DNA from: Streptomyces sp. NRRL F-5135
GTDB lineage: Bacteria > Actinomycetota > Actinomycetes > Streptomycetales > Streptomycetaceae
Length of the DNA stretch: 64,000 nucleotides
Assembly: GCF_000719775.1 (NCBI RefSeq)
Contig: NZ_JOHR01000001.1
Coordinates: forward strand, 744,001 to 808,000
Direction of reading: 5' to 3'
Both the position numbers and the translations under genes were made by a program. Shown here one piece after another: positions 17,586-26,048 of this stretch. The number at the start of each line of letters is the position of its first letter. Positions within the stretch are counted from its first letter, which is position 1. The notes beneath the pieces are model-generated. The model worked only from the letters and a program-made list of their open reading frames with translations, was not told the DNA's origin and made no database searches.

Positions 17586-19458
17586 CGCTGTCCGACCGTG
17601 CGGCGCCGACGACGTCGTGGGTGTCGCAGGCCAGCCACTGGGCCTGCGCACGAGCGCCGTTGCGCACCTGGGCGGAGGGCCGCCAGCCGGTCTCGGCCGT
17701 GATCAGGCCGGTGGACATCAGCGGGGTGTGCGGCGCGCCGGTGACGGGGGCCTGCTCGTACGGGGTCCGGCGCGCCGTCTCGGCGGCCAGCTCGGCGAAC
17801 TCGGCCTCCTCGAAGCGTGCGGACGCCACGTTGTAGACCGCCGGCCGCGCGGGGGCGGCGAGAACCGCGGCGAGGGCGTCGGCCATGTCGCGGTAGTCGA
17901 CGATCTGGTGGTGGCGCCCCGCGACGACCAGTGCGGTGCGGCGTGTCCACGCCCGGAGCATCCAGGTGGCGAGCACTCCGCGCGTGGGGGCGTGCGGCCC
18001 GACGATCTCGGCGAAGCGCAGCACCTGCACCGGAGTGCCCGTGGCGGCGCCCCAGCTCCGGCACTCCTCCTCCTCGTCCCACCAGGCGCGCGCCTCGGCG
18101 TGGCGCGGGGGCGCGAAGAGGGTCTCCTCCGCGCATTCGTCCTGGTCCGCGCCCCGATAGATCTCCGCCGAGCCGGCGTAGACCAGTCGTTCGACACCGG
18201 CCTTCTCGGCGTCGGCGAGCATCTCGGAGACGCGGTAGCCGTCGTCGTACGGCCGGCCGAGGTGGACCACCGTGTGCGGGACACGGTGGGGGGCACGGTT
18301 CCGCTCCAGCCGCGGGTGGTGGGTGGCGGGGTGGCCCGCGTCGGTGAGCAGGCGCGCGAGCTGCGCGGCGAAGGCGGGGTCGCCACCGGTCACCGCGATC
18401 CCGGCGCCGTCGGGCGGGCCCGGGACCGCGGCGGGGTCCCGTCGGGCGTCGCCGCCCGCGGCGAAGGCGGCCAGGGCCAGGGCCCTGATCCGTGGCATCA
18501 TCTCCACGAGCTCGGCCCCGGTGTATTCCTCGCACAGGCCGCCCGGTCCCAGGGCGTCCATCACCGCGTCGGCCACCGCCGGATCCGGGTCCCGCGTCGT
18601 CAGGCCCCGGACGACCATTCCTGTGGCGAAGGCCGTGAGCCACACGTGCCGGCGCACCGGTTCGGGCAGTCCGTCGTCGGCCGCCGCCACGAGACCGGCG
18701 TCGCACGGCGCGGCCATGCCGACGCGTTTCAGGTAGCGGTCGGTGTCCAGGTGTTCCCAGCGGTCGCCGTGGCGTACGGCGCACTTGGCCTCGCCGTACT
18801 GGTAGTAGGGCACGACCGGGAACGAGACGCAGTCGTCGGAGAACGTGTCCTCGGCGCGGTCGGAGAAGAAGGTGGCGCGACGCCATCCGTGCGTGCTGTT
18901 GCCCGCGAGGCTCGGGACGTCGTCGTGGTCGACGGTACTGGGCACGGCGAGCCGCACGGGAATGCCGGACGCCTTCAGAAAGCGCTGGACGACGACGTCG
19001 TACGGCCAGCCGTTTCCGTGTTCCGCGGCGAACCGCTCGTATCCGCGAGCCGCTTCGGCGGGAAGCATCAGGGCCAGCGACGGGACGTGTTCGTCGAGAG
19101 CGCGGGCCCAGGACGCTCCGGTGAGCGCGGCCAGGCGCACCACACCGCTGTTCCTTCCTTCCCATCCCTCGTAGAAGGCGACGGCCTCCCCGGGGAAGGC
19201 GGCGGCCGCCTTCTCCGCGTAGGGGAAGAACCCGTCGGCGATCAGGACGTCGTCCTGGAAGACCAGGTGGTGCGTGGAGTCGTCCCCGACGCAGCTCCAG
19301 GAGGGGTTGGCGGTGCGCAGTGCGGTGGGCGGGCCGGACGGATCCGGGTCGGTGACCACGCGGACGCGGCCCTTCGGGTCCTTCGCGGCGATGGCCTCGG
19401 CTGCGGCGATTCTTCTGGGGTGGGTCATCACCGCACCCGTCAAAACGATGGTGTTCAC
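17578..19458 (-). CDS. glycosyltransferase-like domain fused to a degenerate NAD-epimerase domain
   Basis: A 626-residue two-part protein. Residues 1 to about 290 look like a GT-A-type glycosyltransferase: HHLVFQDDVL near residue 63 is a probable DxD metal site, and STVDHDD with NSTHGWRRATFF occurs near 180-200. Residues about 365-600 resemble an extended SDR/NAD-epimerase (VHLGRPYDDGYRVSEML, YAGSAEIYRG, RFAEIVGPHA, VDYRDMADAL, YNVASAR). The dinucleotide loop is reduced to TGGDPAF instead of GxxGxxG, and I see no YxxxK pair where the catalytic Tyr-Lys should be. The SDR half may therefore bind a nucleotide sugar without catalysis. The start is GTG at 19458 behind AAAGGGAAG. The gene precedes the MFS, dehydrogenase and amidotransferase genes. 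Confidence 0.75.
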   Translation of the reverse strand: MNTIVLTGAVMTHPRRIAAAEAIAAKDPKGRVRVVTDPDPSGPPTALRTANPSWSCVGDDSTHHLVFQDDVLIADGFFPYAEKAAAAFPGEAVAFYEGWEGRNSGVVRLAALTGASWARALDEHVPSLALMLPAEAARGYERFAAEHGNGWPYDVVVQRFLKASGIPVRLAVPSTVDHDDVPSLAGNSTHGWRRATFFSDRAEDTFSDDCVSFPVVPYYQYGEAKCAVRHGDRWEHLDTDRYLKRVGMAAPCDAGLVAAADDGLPEPVRRHVWLTAFATGMVVRGLTTRDPDPAVADAVMDALGPGGLCEEYTGAELVEMMPRIRALALAAFAAGGDARRDPAAVPGPPDGAGIAVTGGDPAFAAQLARLLTDAGHPATHHPRLERNRAPHRVPHTVVHLGRPYDDGYRVSEMLADAEKAGVERLVYAGSAEIYRGADQDECAEETLFAPPRHAEARAWWDEEEECRSWGAATGTPVQVLRFAEIVGPHAPTRGVLATWMLRAWTRRTALVVAGRHHQIVDYRDMADALAAVLAAPARPAVYNVASARFEEAEFAELAAETARRTPYEQAPVTGAPHTPLMSTGLITAETGWRPSAQVRNGARAQAQWLACDTHDVVGAARSDSDA

Positions 19459-19703
19459 GGCTTCCCTTTCCGGCCGTCCGGTACCTGGGCAGCGGGCACC
19501 GCCGTCCGGCTGCGGAAGGCCGCCGGGCGGGGGTGTCGCTGTGGGGTGGGTTGAGCGGGGGCGGGCCGGCCGCGGTGGCGGTGTGGCCGTGTTCGAGCAC
19601 GGCCTGGTGCCGCGGCCGTCCCCGGGACGTGTCGCGGAGGCCCGTCCCGGCCGCCGTCGGCGGACGGCACCGCCGTCGCGCCACGCCCTCGCCCGCGGAC
19701 GGC

Positions 19704-20486
19704 TCAGTTCTCGGCCGCGTCCGAATTGCGGACCTGACGTACGTTCTCGTTGAGCCCGTGGTCGGCGCCCTGCGCCCGCTCGTGCCGGATCATGGCGGCG
19801 GGACGGTAGTTGAGGATGTACGCCCGGCGGGTGCCGTCGGTGGTGTTACCGCGCGAGTAGTGCAGGGTGGTGCCCGAATGCGCCACGGCCTCGCCCGCGC
19901 GCACGGGTACGGGTGTGGCGCCCGGCTCCTCCTCGGAGCAGTCGCACTGGATGTTCCTGCCGTCGCTCGTGGGGCGGTGCGGCCTGAGAGGCTGCCGGTG
20001 GGAGCCCCGGACGTACCACATGCACCCGTTGTCGACGTCCGCGTCGTCGAGCGCGATCCAGATCGAGACGGCGCGCTTGTCGGGCATGTCGACCCAGTAC
20101 GCGGCGTCCTGGTGCCACGGGGTGGGGACGCCGGTGTGCGGATCCTTGTGGATCATCATGTCGAAGTCGAGTTCCGCGTCGGGACCGATCAGTTCCCGGG
20201 CGACGGCCAACGCACGGTCGTGCAGAGGCAGTTCCCGCAAAGGCGGGTGAAGGGCCGACGGCCACATGATCTGCGTGATGTTCTCCCGCGTTCCCTCTTT
20301 GCGCGGCACGTGCGACCCGAGGTCGGACCTCTTGTCGCCCGCCTCGATGTCCCCGCTCAGGAAACGCTCGTAGATGTCCCGGTAGATCGCGAGATCGCCG
20401 GGAGCGATGAGCGCGCCGACGGCTGCGAACCCGTCGTCGGCGAACTTCTGTGCGACTTCTGAAACCACTTGCGCGACCACAATCAT
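19704..20486 (-). CDS. phytanoyl-CoA dioxygenase (PhyH) family oxygenase
   Basis: A 260-residue Fe(II)/2-oxoglutarate-dependent oxygenase. The iron facial triad is visible as HQD in PWHQDAAYW, with a distal His in AHSGTTLHYSRGN; RRAYILNYRP supplies the probable 2-oxoglutarate-binding Arg. Members hydroxylate or chlorinate small molecules and are frequent in natural-product clusters. The start is ATG at 20486 with AAGGGGGAA upstream. It is the first gene of the minus-strand operon, and a 245-bp gap separates it from the glycosyltransferase-SDR gene. A DasR-box-like palindrome lies about 100 bp upstream. The substrate is unknown; hydroxylation of the sugar-derived product is a reasonable guess. 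Confidence 0.88.
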   Translation of the reverse strand: MIVVAQVVSEVAQKFADDGFAAVGALIAPGDLAIYRDIYERFLSGDIEAGDKRSDLGSHVPRKEGTRENITQIMWPSALHPPLRELPLHDRALAVARELIGPDAELDFDMMIHKDPHTGVPTPWHQDAAYWVDMPDKRAVSIWIALDDADVDNGCMWYVRGSHRQPLRPHRPTSDGRNIQCDCSEEEPGATPVPVRAGEAVAHSGTTLHYSRGNTTDGTRRAYILNYRPAAMIRHERAQGADHGLNENVRQVRNSDAAEN

Positions 20487-20867
20487 TTCCCCCTTGGCTT
20501 CCCTCGCCTCTGTTCCGCGCGACGCGGCGCGGGGAGAGAAGCCGTCGCCGAATGGATACGTCGACAGGCAGGCGCCCTATAGGTCTAGACCTGCCGGCGA
20601 AGCGAGACAGGAACTTACGAGAGGGCCACGAACGACTTCAACAGCAAAAACCGGCCATCCGGCCGATACCTGTCCCCAGTCGAGGGTAAAATCGCTGGTC
20701 AGAACCTTTTGCGCCCGCCGTGGGTACGGCCCGAAGATCGGGGGGCCTGGCGGACTGTCGTCCCAGCGGTTACGGTGCGGCATGTCGCGCCACCGAAGGC
20801 GATCGCGGCGTCACCGTTCGCGACCGGCGCGGCCCATGTCCAGGAGAGGAACTCGGGGGAGACAGAA
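20487..20867. other. divergent promoter region of the sugar cluster
   Basis: 381 bp between the PhyH gene (minus) and an unknown gene (plus). It is less GC-rich around 20,570-20,700. It holds a perfect 12-bp palindrome at 20581-20592. I see no gene that starts and ends within it; the plus-strand frame running through it joins the next gene but lacks a ribosome site before 20868. Confidence 0.6.
20581..20592. promoter_or_regulatory. DasR (dre)-like operator
   Basis: AGGTCTAGACCT is a perfect palindrome. Its 10-bp core GGTCTAGACC is identical to the core of the known DasR box A(G/C)TGGTCTAGACCA(G/C)T of Streptomyces; only the flanks differ. DasR is the GntR-family regulator that senses GlcNAc metabolites and controls antibiotic genes. 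Binding here would tie the nucleotide-sugar operon starting at 20486 to GlcNAc supply. Confidence 0.55.
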
Positions 20868-21503
20868 GTGCCCGACTTGGCCGACCTGCCGCCCGTACGG
20901 GCGGCGGTGCACCGCAACCCGTACGCCTACATGCTCAGCGACGCGGAACTCACCGAGCTGTTGTGCGCGTTGGGCCGGCGCAGGGCGGAGAGCGTCCTGC
21001 GGAATCACACCGCGGCGCCGGGCAAGGCGCCGCGCGGCCCTTATCCGCGCCCGGCCATGGGGTTCGTGATCCTCGACCCGACGGCGGACGCGGGCGCCGC
21101 CCCCGCCGACGCGGTGCTCGGTGCCCTCACGGTCGGGGAGCGGGCACGCCGGTTCCTCCCGAACGCCGCCGCGAAGGCCGCCGCACACCGGCGCCTGGGC
21201 GGGAACAACGGCCTGTCGGTGCACACCGATCCGCACCTCCTGGGCACCGGTGCCTTCCGGTACGGCCACTCCGCCGAGGTACGGGGCCTGATCGTCGCGG
21301 CCAGTTCCCAGTCCCCCGACCAGGATCTGTACGAAGCCTCGCGCCTGGCGGCGGAGTTGGTGGAGGAGATCGGTGCCCGCCACCGCGCGTACGAGTGGCG
21401 TCAGGGCGAGACGGACTGGCTCTCCGCCACGGGCCGGTCACCGGACACCTACCACGAGATGGTCGCGTGGTTCCCCGGGGAAACGGAGCCCGCCGGCACC
21501 TGA
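20868..21503 (+). CDS. conserved-looking protein of unknown function
   Basis: I do not recognise this 211-residue protein. It is hydrophilic to mixed, without signal peptide or membrane segments. The start is taken as GTG 20868 because GGGGGAGA precedes it; the frame is open back to 20709 but has no ribosome site there. Notable segments are an N-terminal PPVRAAVHRNPYAYMLSD, an RRRAESVLRNHT helix, and a C-terminal half containing GNNGLSVHTDP and LYEASRLAAELVEEIGA, which could be a small alpha/beta domain. It is divergent from the PhyH operon and ends in a hairpin, so it is a single-gene unit. The function cannot be inferred from context. Confidence 0.65.
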   Translation: MPDLADLPPVRAAVHRNPYAYMLSDAELTELLCALGRRRAESVLRNHTAAPGKAPRGPYPRPAMGFVILDPTADAGAAPADAVLGALTVGERARRFLPNAAAKAAAHRRLGGNNGLSVHTDPHLLGTGAFRYGHSAEVRGLIVAASSQSPDQDLYEASRLAAELVEEIGARHRAYEWRQGETDWLSATGRSPDTYHEMVAWFPGETEPAGT

Positions 21504-21514
21504 GGCGGGCTCCG
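21484..21514. terminator. hairpin overlapping a stop codon
   Basis: An 11-bp perfect inverted repeat (21484-21494 with 21504-21514) spans the stop codon of the unknown gene. It lies between that gene and the convergent multicopper oxidase end at 21533. Confidence 0.7.
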
Positions 21515-21532
21515 CTCCCCCGGGGCACCGGG

Positions 21533-23332
21533 TCAGGTGACCTCGTAGTTGCGCATCATCTCGTGGTCCTCGTGCTCCAGCATGTGGCAGTGCCAGACGT
21601 ACACGCCGCGCTTGTCGAAGAACGCCTTCACCCGGGTGACCTGGCCCGGCGGTGCCTGCACCGTGTCCTTCGGGCCCAGCTCGCCGGCTCCCGGCGGCAC
21701 GGACTTGCCGACCGCGATGTTCGTCAGCGCGCCGGTGGTCCTGTCCTGGGTCGCCGTGAACGGCGCACGGTCCACGACCTGGAACTGCACCAGGTGGAGA
21801 TGGACGGCGTGCGTGTCCGCGGTGGTGTTGTAGAACTCCCAGACCTCCGTGCTGTTCAGCCTCGGCTTCTCCGTCACCGGGTCCAGCCATGCCAGCTTTC
21901 CCTTCTCCACCGTGCCGAGCATGGGCATCTTCCGGCCCGCGTGGTCCGTGGTCTTGAACAGCAGCAGCCGGCGCGTACGGGTCTTCGGCCGGCCCACCTT
22001 GAAGGGGGCTTCGCGCAGGGCGCGCGGCAGACGCGGTTCGGGTGTGTCCCTCTTGTACTTCCTGTCCACCCGGATCTGGAGCACGGAGTCGGTGGGCGAG
22101 GTGACAGGGGTTCCGTTCGGGTACGGCGACGGGGCGTCATTGGTGAGAGTGAACGTTTTTCCAGCGACGTCCCTGAAGTCGACGACCAGATCCACCCGCT
22201 CGGCGGGCGCGATCACGAGCGATGTATCGAGCCGGTGGGGCCGGTGCAGGAAGCCGCCGTCCGTGCCGATCTGCGTGACGGGGAACGGCCACTTGCCCCC
22301 GACCGACAGCCGGTAGAAACGCGCGTTCGAGCCGTTGAGCAGCCGCAGCCGGTACTGGCGCGGCTCCACCGAGAAGTACGGCCACGCCTTGCCGTTGACG
22401 ACGATGACCCGGCCGAAGTACTCGGAGCCTTCGTCCGCCCAGACACCCGGGACGTGCGGCGACGCGCCCGGGGCGTCCGGGTAGGCCAGGCGGCCGTCCG
22501 GGTAGAACATCCGGTCCTGGATGATCACTTCGCGCTCGTAGGGGCCGCCGGGGAGCCGGTTGTCCTCGATCAGCGCCAGTTCCCGGTCGTCCCGGAGCAG
22601 GTAGAACCCGGCCAGCCCCGCGTAGACATTGACCCGGGTGAGGCCCATCGCGTGGTCGTGGTACCAGAGGGTGGCGGCCTCCTGGGTGTTCTCGTACTCG
22701 CACTCCGGCCCGGTGAAGCGCTGTCCTCTGGCCCCGGCGGGCGCGTACCAGGAGTCCGGATGTCCGTCGCCGGCCGGTTCGCTGTGCCCGCCGTGCAGGT
22801 GCGTCACGGTCGGTACGCCCTGCTTCTCGATGGTGTAACGGGTGCCGTGGTAGGCCCAGTGGATGGCCGTGTCCACCGGCAGCAGGTGACGGAACGGCAG
22901 TTCGTTGGCCCAGTCCAGCCGTACGGGCCGGTCGGCGCGCGCCACGACCGTCGGGCCGGGATACGTGACGCGCGTCCCGGTGCGCGGCGCGCCGCCCCGG
23001 CGCGCGGGTCCGTCGCCGGGCCCGTCGGCCGGCCCGTAGCCCCATACCGGTGTCCTCAGTCCGAGGCCGGCGCCGATGATGTCCTGAGTGGTCTGCGCCA
23101 TGACCACGCGCGCCCCGCCGCCCTCCAGCAGGTCGATCCTCGGCGGCCTCGGCAGCGGATTGACGAAACGTGGGATCGCCTTCACGTCCGCGACAGGCGA
23201 TTTGTACTGCGGATCGTTGACCGACGGCAGCGGGCCTGCCCCGAGGGGCACCGCCGACGCGGGTACGGCGCGCAGCCCGCCCAGCGAGGCCGCCCCGCCG
23301 GTTCCCACGCGCAGAAACGTTCTTCTCAACAT
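21533..23332 (-). CDS. Tat-exported multicopper oxidase (CotA/phenoxazinone-synthase-like)
   Basis: A 599-residue laccase-type oxidase that couples four one-electron oxidations to reduction of oxygen. The four copper-binding segments appear in order: HLHGG, WYHDH, HAVHLHLVQF and the C-terminal HCHMLEHEDHEMM, which carries the His-Cys-His and Met ligands. The N-terminus MLRRTFLRVGTGG is a twin-arginine leader, so it is probably secreted folded. Length and layout fit the CotA, bilirubin oxidase and phenoxazinone synthase (PhsA/GriF) branch. The start is ATG 23332 with only a weak ribosome site. No copper chaperone gene is adjacent, so physiological partners are not evident. Confidence 0.92.
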   Translation of the reverse strand: MLRRTFLRVGTGGAASLGGLRAVPASAVPLGAGPLPSVNDPQYKSPVADVKAIPRFVNPLPRPPRIDLLEGGGARVVMAQTTQDIIGAGLGLRTPVWGYGPADGPGDGPARRGGAPRTGTRVTYPGPTVVARADRPVRLDWANELPFRHLLPVDTAIHWAYHGTRYTIEKQGVPTVTHLHGGHSEPAGDGHPDSWYAPAGARGQRFTGPECEYENTQEAATLWYHDHAMGLTRVNVYAGLAGFYLLRDDRELALIEDNRLPGGPYEREVIIQDRMFYPDGRLAYPDAPGASPHVPGVWADEGSEYFGRVIVVNGKAWPYFSVEPRQYRLRLLNGSNARFYRLSVGGKWPFPVTQIGTDGGFLHRPHRLDTSLVIAPAERVDLVVDFRDVAGKTFTLTNDAPSPYPNGTPVTSPTDSVLQIRVDRKYKRDTPEPRLPRALREAPFKVGRPKTRTRRLLLFKTTDHAGRKMPMLGTVEKGKLAWLDPVTEKPRLNSTEVWEFYNTTADTHAVHLHLVQFQVVDRAPFTATQDRTTGALTNIAVGKSVPPGAGELGPKDTVQAPPGQVTRVKAFFDKRGVYVWHCHMLEHEDHEMMRNYEVT

Positions 23333-23386
23333 GACTCGTCGTCACTCCCGAGGTCGGCCGTCCGTCAGAACCACGGAGGATGCTTA

Positions 23387-23466
23387 CCGCGCGCGGGCTT
23401 TCCCTACCGCGCCATGCGCGAGCTTTCCCCACCGCGCCGCGCGCGGGCTTTCCCCACCGCGCCCGG
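23387..23466 (+). repeat. 25-bp tandem repeats in the intergenic region
   Basis: Units at 23387-23406 (20 bp, shortened), 23407-23431 and 23432-23456, with a partial fourth copy to 23466. Each runs from CCGCGC to GCTTTCCCCA. They lie just upstream of the oxidase start. They may be a regulatory array or simple slippage. Confidence 0.7.
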
Positions 23467-23554
23467 TGATCCCAGCTTCGCTCGTGCGGGTGAAGCCGCC
23501 TGCCACCGACCGGGGTTCGACTTCATCGAGTGTGTGCGCGAATCATTGACGCGC

Positions 23555-23562
23555 AAGCGCTT
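23555..23562. promoter_or_regulatory. possible LacI-family operator
   Basis: The palindrome AAGCGCTT with a central CG is the usual core for LacI-family regulators of sugar transporters. It lies about 100 bp before the solute-binding protein gene. The flanks do not extend the symmetry and no LacI gene is adjacent, so this is tentative. Confidence 0.35.
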
Positions 23563-23658
23563 CGACTCTACGGTCCCATGCGTTCACCGTTCGCGGTTAC
23601 GTACGTCATTCGAAATGCCGAACGATGGCACGGGCAACGGAACAGGGGGTGAGCGACC

Positions 23659-25056
23659 GTGGGAGAACCTTCCCTGAGCCGGCGAAGCGCGCTCGCGGGA
23701 CTGGGCGGAGCGGCCATGGCGGGCGGGGCGGCCCTCGGCCTCCTCGGTACGGCCGGCTGTGCCGCGCCCTCCGGTGCCGCCGCCGGGAAGACCCGGCTGC
23801 GCTACTGGCACCTCTTCGGCGGTGGCGACGGCGTCAACATGGCGTCCTTGGTCGATGCCTTCCGTGCCGAACACCCGTCCGTCGACCTGGAGGCGACCCA
23901 GCTCCAGTGGGGCAGCCCGTACTACACCAAGCTCGGCATGGCCGGGGCCGGCGGGCGGGCACCCGAGGTCGCCGTGCTGCACCTGGCGCGGCTCCCGGGT
24001 TTCGCACCCGGGCGCCTGCTCGACCCGTTCGACCTGGACCTGCTGGCGGACCACGGGGTCGCCGCCGCCCAGTTCCCCGAGGACATCTGGCGGCGCGGGG
24101 AGGTCGGCGGGCGGCGCTACGCGATCCCGCTGGACACCCATCCCATGGTCCTCTACTACAACACCGAGATCTGTGAAAAGGCCGGGCTGCTCGACGACGC
24201 CGGCCCGGGCGGCGGCTCGGGCGGCGGCGGAACGCTGCGCCCCATCCACGGCGCCGACGACTTCACGGCGGCGCTCCGGGCCGCGAAGAAGGTCACCGGA
24301 ACCCCCGCCCTGACGACCGAGACCCTGGGCCCCGACTCGGCGGGCCCTTGGCGTCTGTTCGCCACTTTCTACTCCCAGACGGGCGGCACGGTCCTGTCCG
24401 CCGACGGCAAACGGCTCACTCTGGACGACGCCAAGGCGCTGAAGGTGCTCGACTACATGGCGATGCTCTCCGCCGAGGGGCTGCTGGTCCGCCGTACCGA
24501 CTACCCGGGGACGGTCGGTGTGTTCAACGCCGGCAAGACCGCCTTCTTCCTCAACGGCGAGTGGGAGGTGACCACGTTCACCACCTCCGGGCTGCCGTTC
24601 TCCATGACGCGTGTCCCGGCCCTCTTCGGGCGCCCCACCGCCCAGGCCGACTGCCACACCTTCGTCCTCCCCCACCAGCAGGGACGGGGCTCGGGACCGA
24701 CGGGCGCGAACAACGAGGCCGCCCACGTTTTCGTCGCCTGGATGGTCAGGCACTCGGTCGAATGGGCGAAGGGCGGGCACGTGCCCGCGTACCTGCCGAC
24801 GCTGCGGAACCCGGCGTATCTGCGGCTCACACCGCAGTCCGCGTACCGCTCCGTCATCGACGACGTCGTACTCGACCAGCCGGCGTGGTTCGCGGGCTCC
24901 GCGTCCGTGCTGTGGATCCGGCTGGGGTCGGTGTTCTCCGGGGTGCTGACCGGTTCCCGTACGCCCCGTGACGCGCTGCGCGAGGCGAAGGCGCGGCTGC
25001 GGGAGCTGCTGGACACGCCGGCCCCGCTCGGTGGCACGGGAGGTGATGCCGTATGA
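23659..25056 (+). CDS. sugar ABC transporter solute-binding lipoprotein
   Basis: A 465-residue family-1 extracellular solute-binding protein. The N-terminus has LSRRSALAGLGG, a likely Tat leader, followed by a lipobox LLGTAGC with the lipidated Cys near residue 34. The mature part has typical binding-protein segments (LRYWHLFGG, IPLDTHPMVLYYN, KTAFFLNGEWEV). The start is GTG 23659 behind AGGGGGTGA. A GGGSGGGG linker occurs near residue 182. It overlaps the first permease gene by 4 bp and forms a three-gene CUT1-type operon. No ATPase gene is present, so the shared MsiK-type ATPase is the probable energy source. The sugar is unknown. Confidence 0.92.
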   Translation: MGEPSLSRRSALAGLGGAAMAGGAALGLLGTAGCAAPSGAAAGKTRLRYWHLFGGGDGVNMASLVDAFRAEHPSVDLEATQLQWGSPYYTKLGMAGAGGRAPEVAVLHLARLPGFAPGRLLDPFDLDLLADHGVAAAQFPEDIWRRGEVGGRRYAIPLDTHPMVLYYNTEICEKAGLLDDAGPGGGSGGGGTLRPIHGADDFTAALRAAKKVTGTPALTTETLGPDSAGPWRLFATFYSQTGGTVLSADGKRLTLDDAKALKVLDYMAMLSAEGLLVRRTDYPGTVGVFNAGKTAFFLNGEWEVTTFTTSGLPFSMTRVPALFGRPTAQADCHTFVLPHQQGRGSGPTGANNEAAHVFVAWMVRHSVEWAKGGHVPAYLPTLRNPAYLRLTPQSAYRSVIDDVVLDQPAWFAGSASVLWIRLGSVFSGVLTGSRTPRDALREAKARLRELLDTPAPLGGTGGDAV

Positions 25057-26048
25057 CGCCGGTGGGCACACCAGGGGACGCGGTACGGGCGGACCGCTCC
25101 GGCGGCGCCCGGACGGCGGGCGGGGGGCCCGGCTCGACGCGGGCGAACGGGGCGGGGCCGGCCGGAGTGCGCCACCGGTGGACCGATCACGGGCTGATGT
25201 TCGTCGCGCCCTTCCTCCTCGTCTACGCGCTCTTCCTGATATGGCCGCTGCTGTCGGGCCTCGCCATGAGCCTGCGCAGCGACAACATCACGGGAGCGGG
25301 CGGGGAGTTCGTCGGGCTCGACAACTACGCGGAGGCGCTGGGGGACCCGGAGGTCTGGTCGTCGCTGTGGAACACCGTGTGGTTCACGGTCCTGTCCACC
25401 GTTCCACTGGTCCTCGTCGGGCTGGTCTTCGCGCTGCTCGCACACCATGTGCGGGTCGTGCGGTGGCTGTGGCGGCTGTCGTGGTTCGCGCCCTTCCTGC
25501 TGCCGTCCGGTGTGATCGGGCTGCTCTTCCTCTGGGTGATCTACCCGTCGGACTTCGGCTTCGCCGACCAGGTGCTGGCGTCCTTCGGACTGCGCCCGGG
25601 CATCGGCTGGCTCACCGACGAGCGGTACGCCATGCTGTCGATCGTCCTGGCCACCGTGTGGTGGACGGTCGGCTTCAACTTCCTGCTGTACCTGGCCGCG
25701 CTCCAGGCCATCCCCCCGTACGTGTACGAGGCCGCCGAACTGGACGGCGCGGGCCCGGCGCACCGGCTGTGGCACATCACGCTGCCCCTGCTCAGGCGCA
25801 CGACGGGGGTGGTGGTCGTGTTGCAGGTCCTGGCCTCGCTGAAGATCTTCGACCAGGTGTACATCCTGACCGGCGGCGGACCGGACGACTCGACCCGGCC
25901 GATCCTCCAGTACGTGTTCCAGGCGGGGTTCACCGGCTACCGCGTCGGGTACGCGTCGGCCGTCTCGTACCTCTTCTTCGCCCTGATCGTGCTCGTCTCG
26001 CTGGTGCAGCTGCGGCTGTCCCGCCGAAGTGGTGAGGAGACCGCGTGA
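25053..26048 (+). CDS. sugar ABC transporter permease (MalF-like)
   Basis: A 331-residue inner-membrane permease. Six hydrophobic segments follow an N-terminal cytoplasmic stretch rich in Gly and Arg. The EAA loop, which contacts the ATPase, is seen as EAAELDGAGPAHRLWHITLPLL. ATG 25053 overlaps the stop of the binding-protein gene (ATGA), which indicates translational coupling. It pairs with the MalG-like permease that follows, giving the heterodimeric channel of a CUT1 importer. Confidence 0.92.
   Translation: MTPVGTPGDAVRADRSGGARTAGGGPGSTRANGAGPAGVRHRWTDHGLMFVAPFLLVYALFLIWPLLSGLAMSLRSDNITGAGGEFVGLDNYAEALGDPEVWSSLWNTVWFTVLSTVPLVLVGLVFALLAHHVRVVRWLWRLSWFAPFLLPSGVIGLLFLWVIYPSDFGFADQVLASFGLRPGIGWLTDERYAMLSIVLATVWWTVGFNFLLYLAALQAIPPYVYEAAELDGAGPAHRLWHITLPLLRRTTGVVVVLQVLASLKIFDQVYILTGGGPDDSTRPILQYVFQAGFTGYRVGYASAVSYLFFALIVLVSLVQLRLSRRSGEETA

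Larger units (their letters stand above)
23333..23658. other. divergent promoter region with short tandem repeats
   Basis: 326 bp between the oxidase and the ABC transporter operon, without a credible gene. It contains three tandem copies of a roughly 25-bp unit (23387-23456) and an AAGCGCTT palindrome at 23555-23562. Confidence 0.6.
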
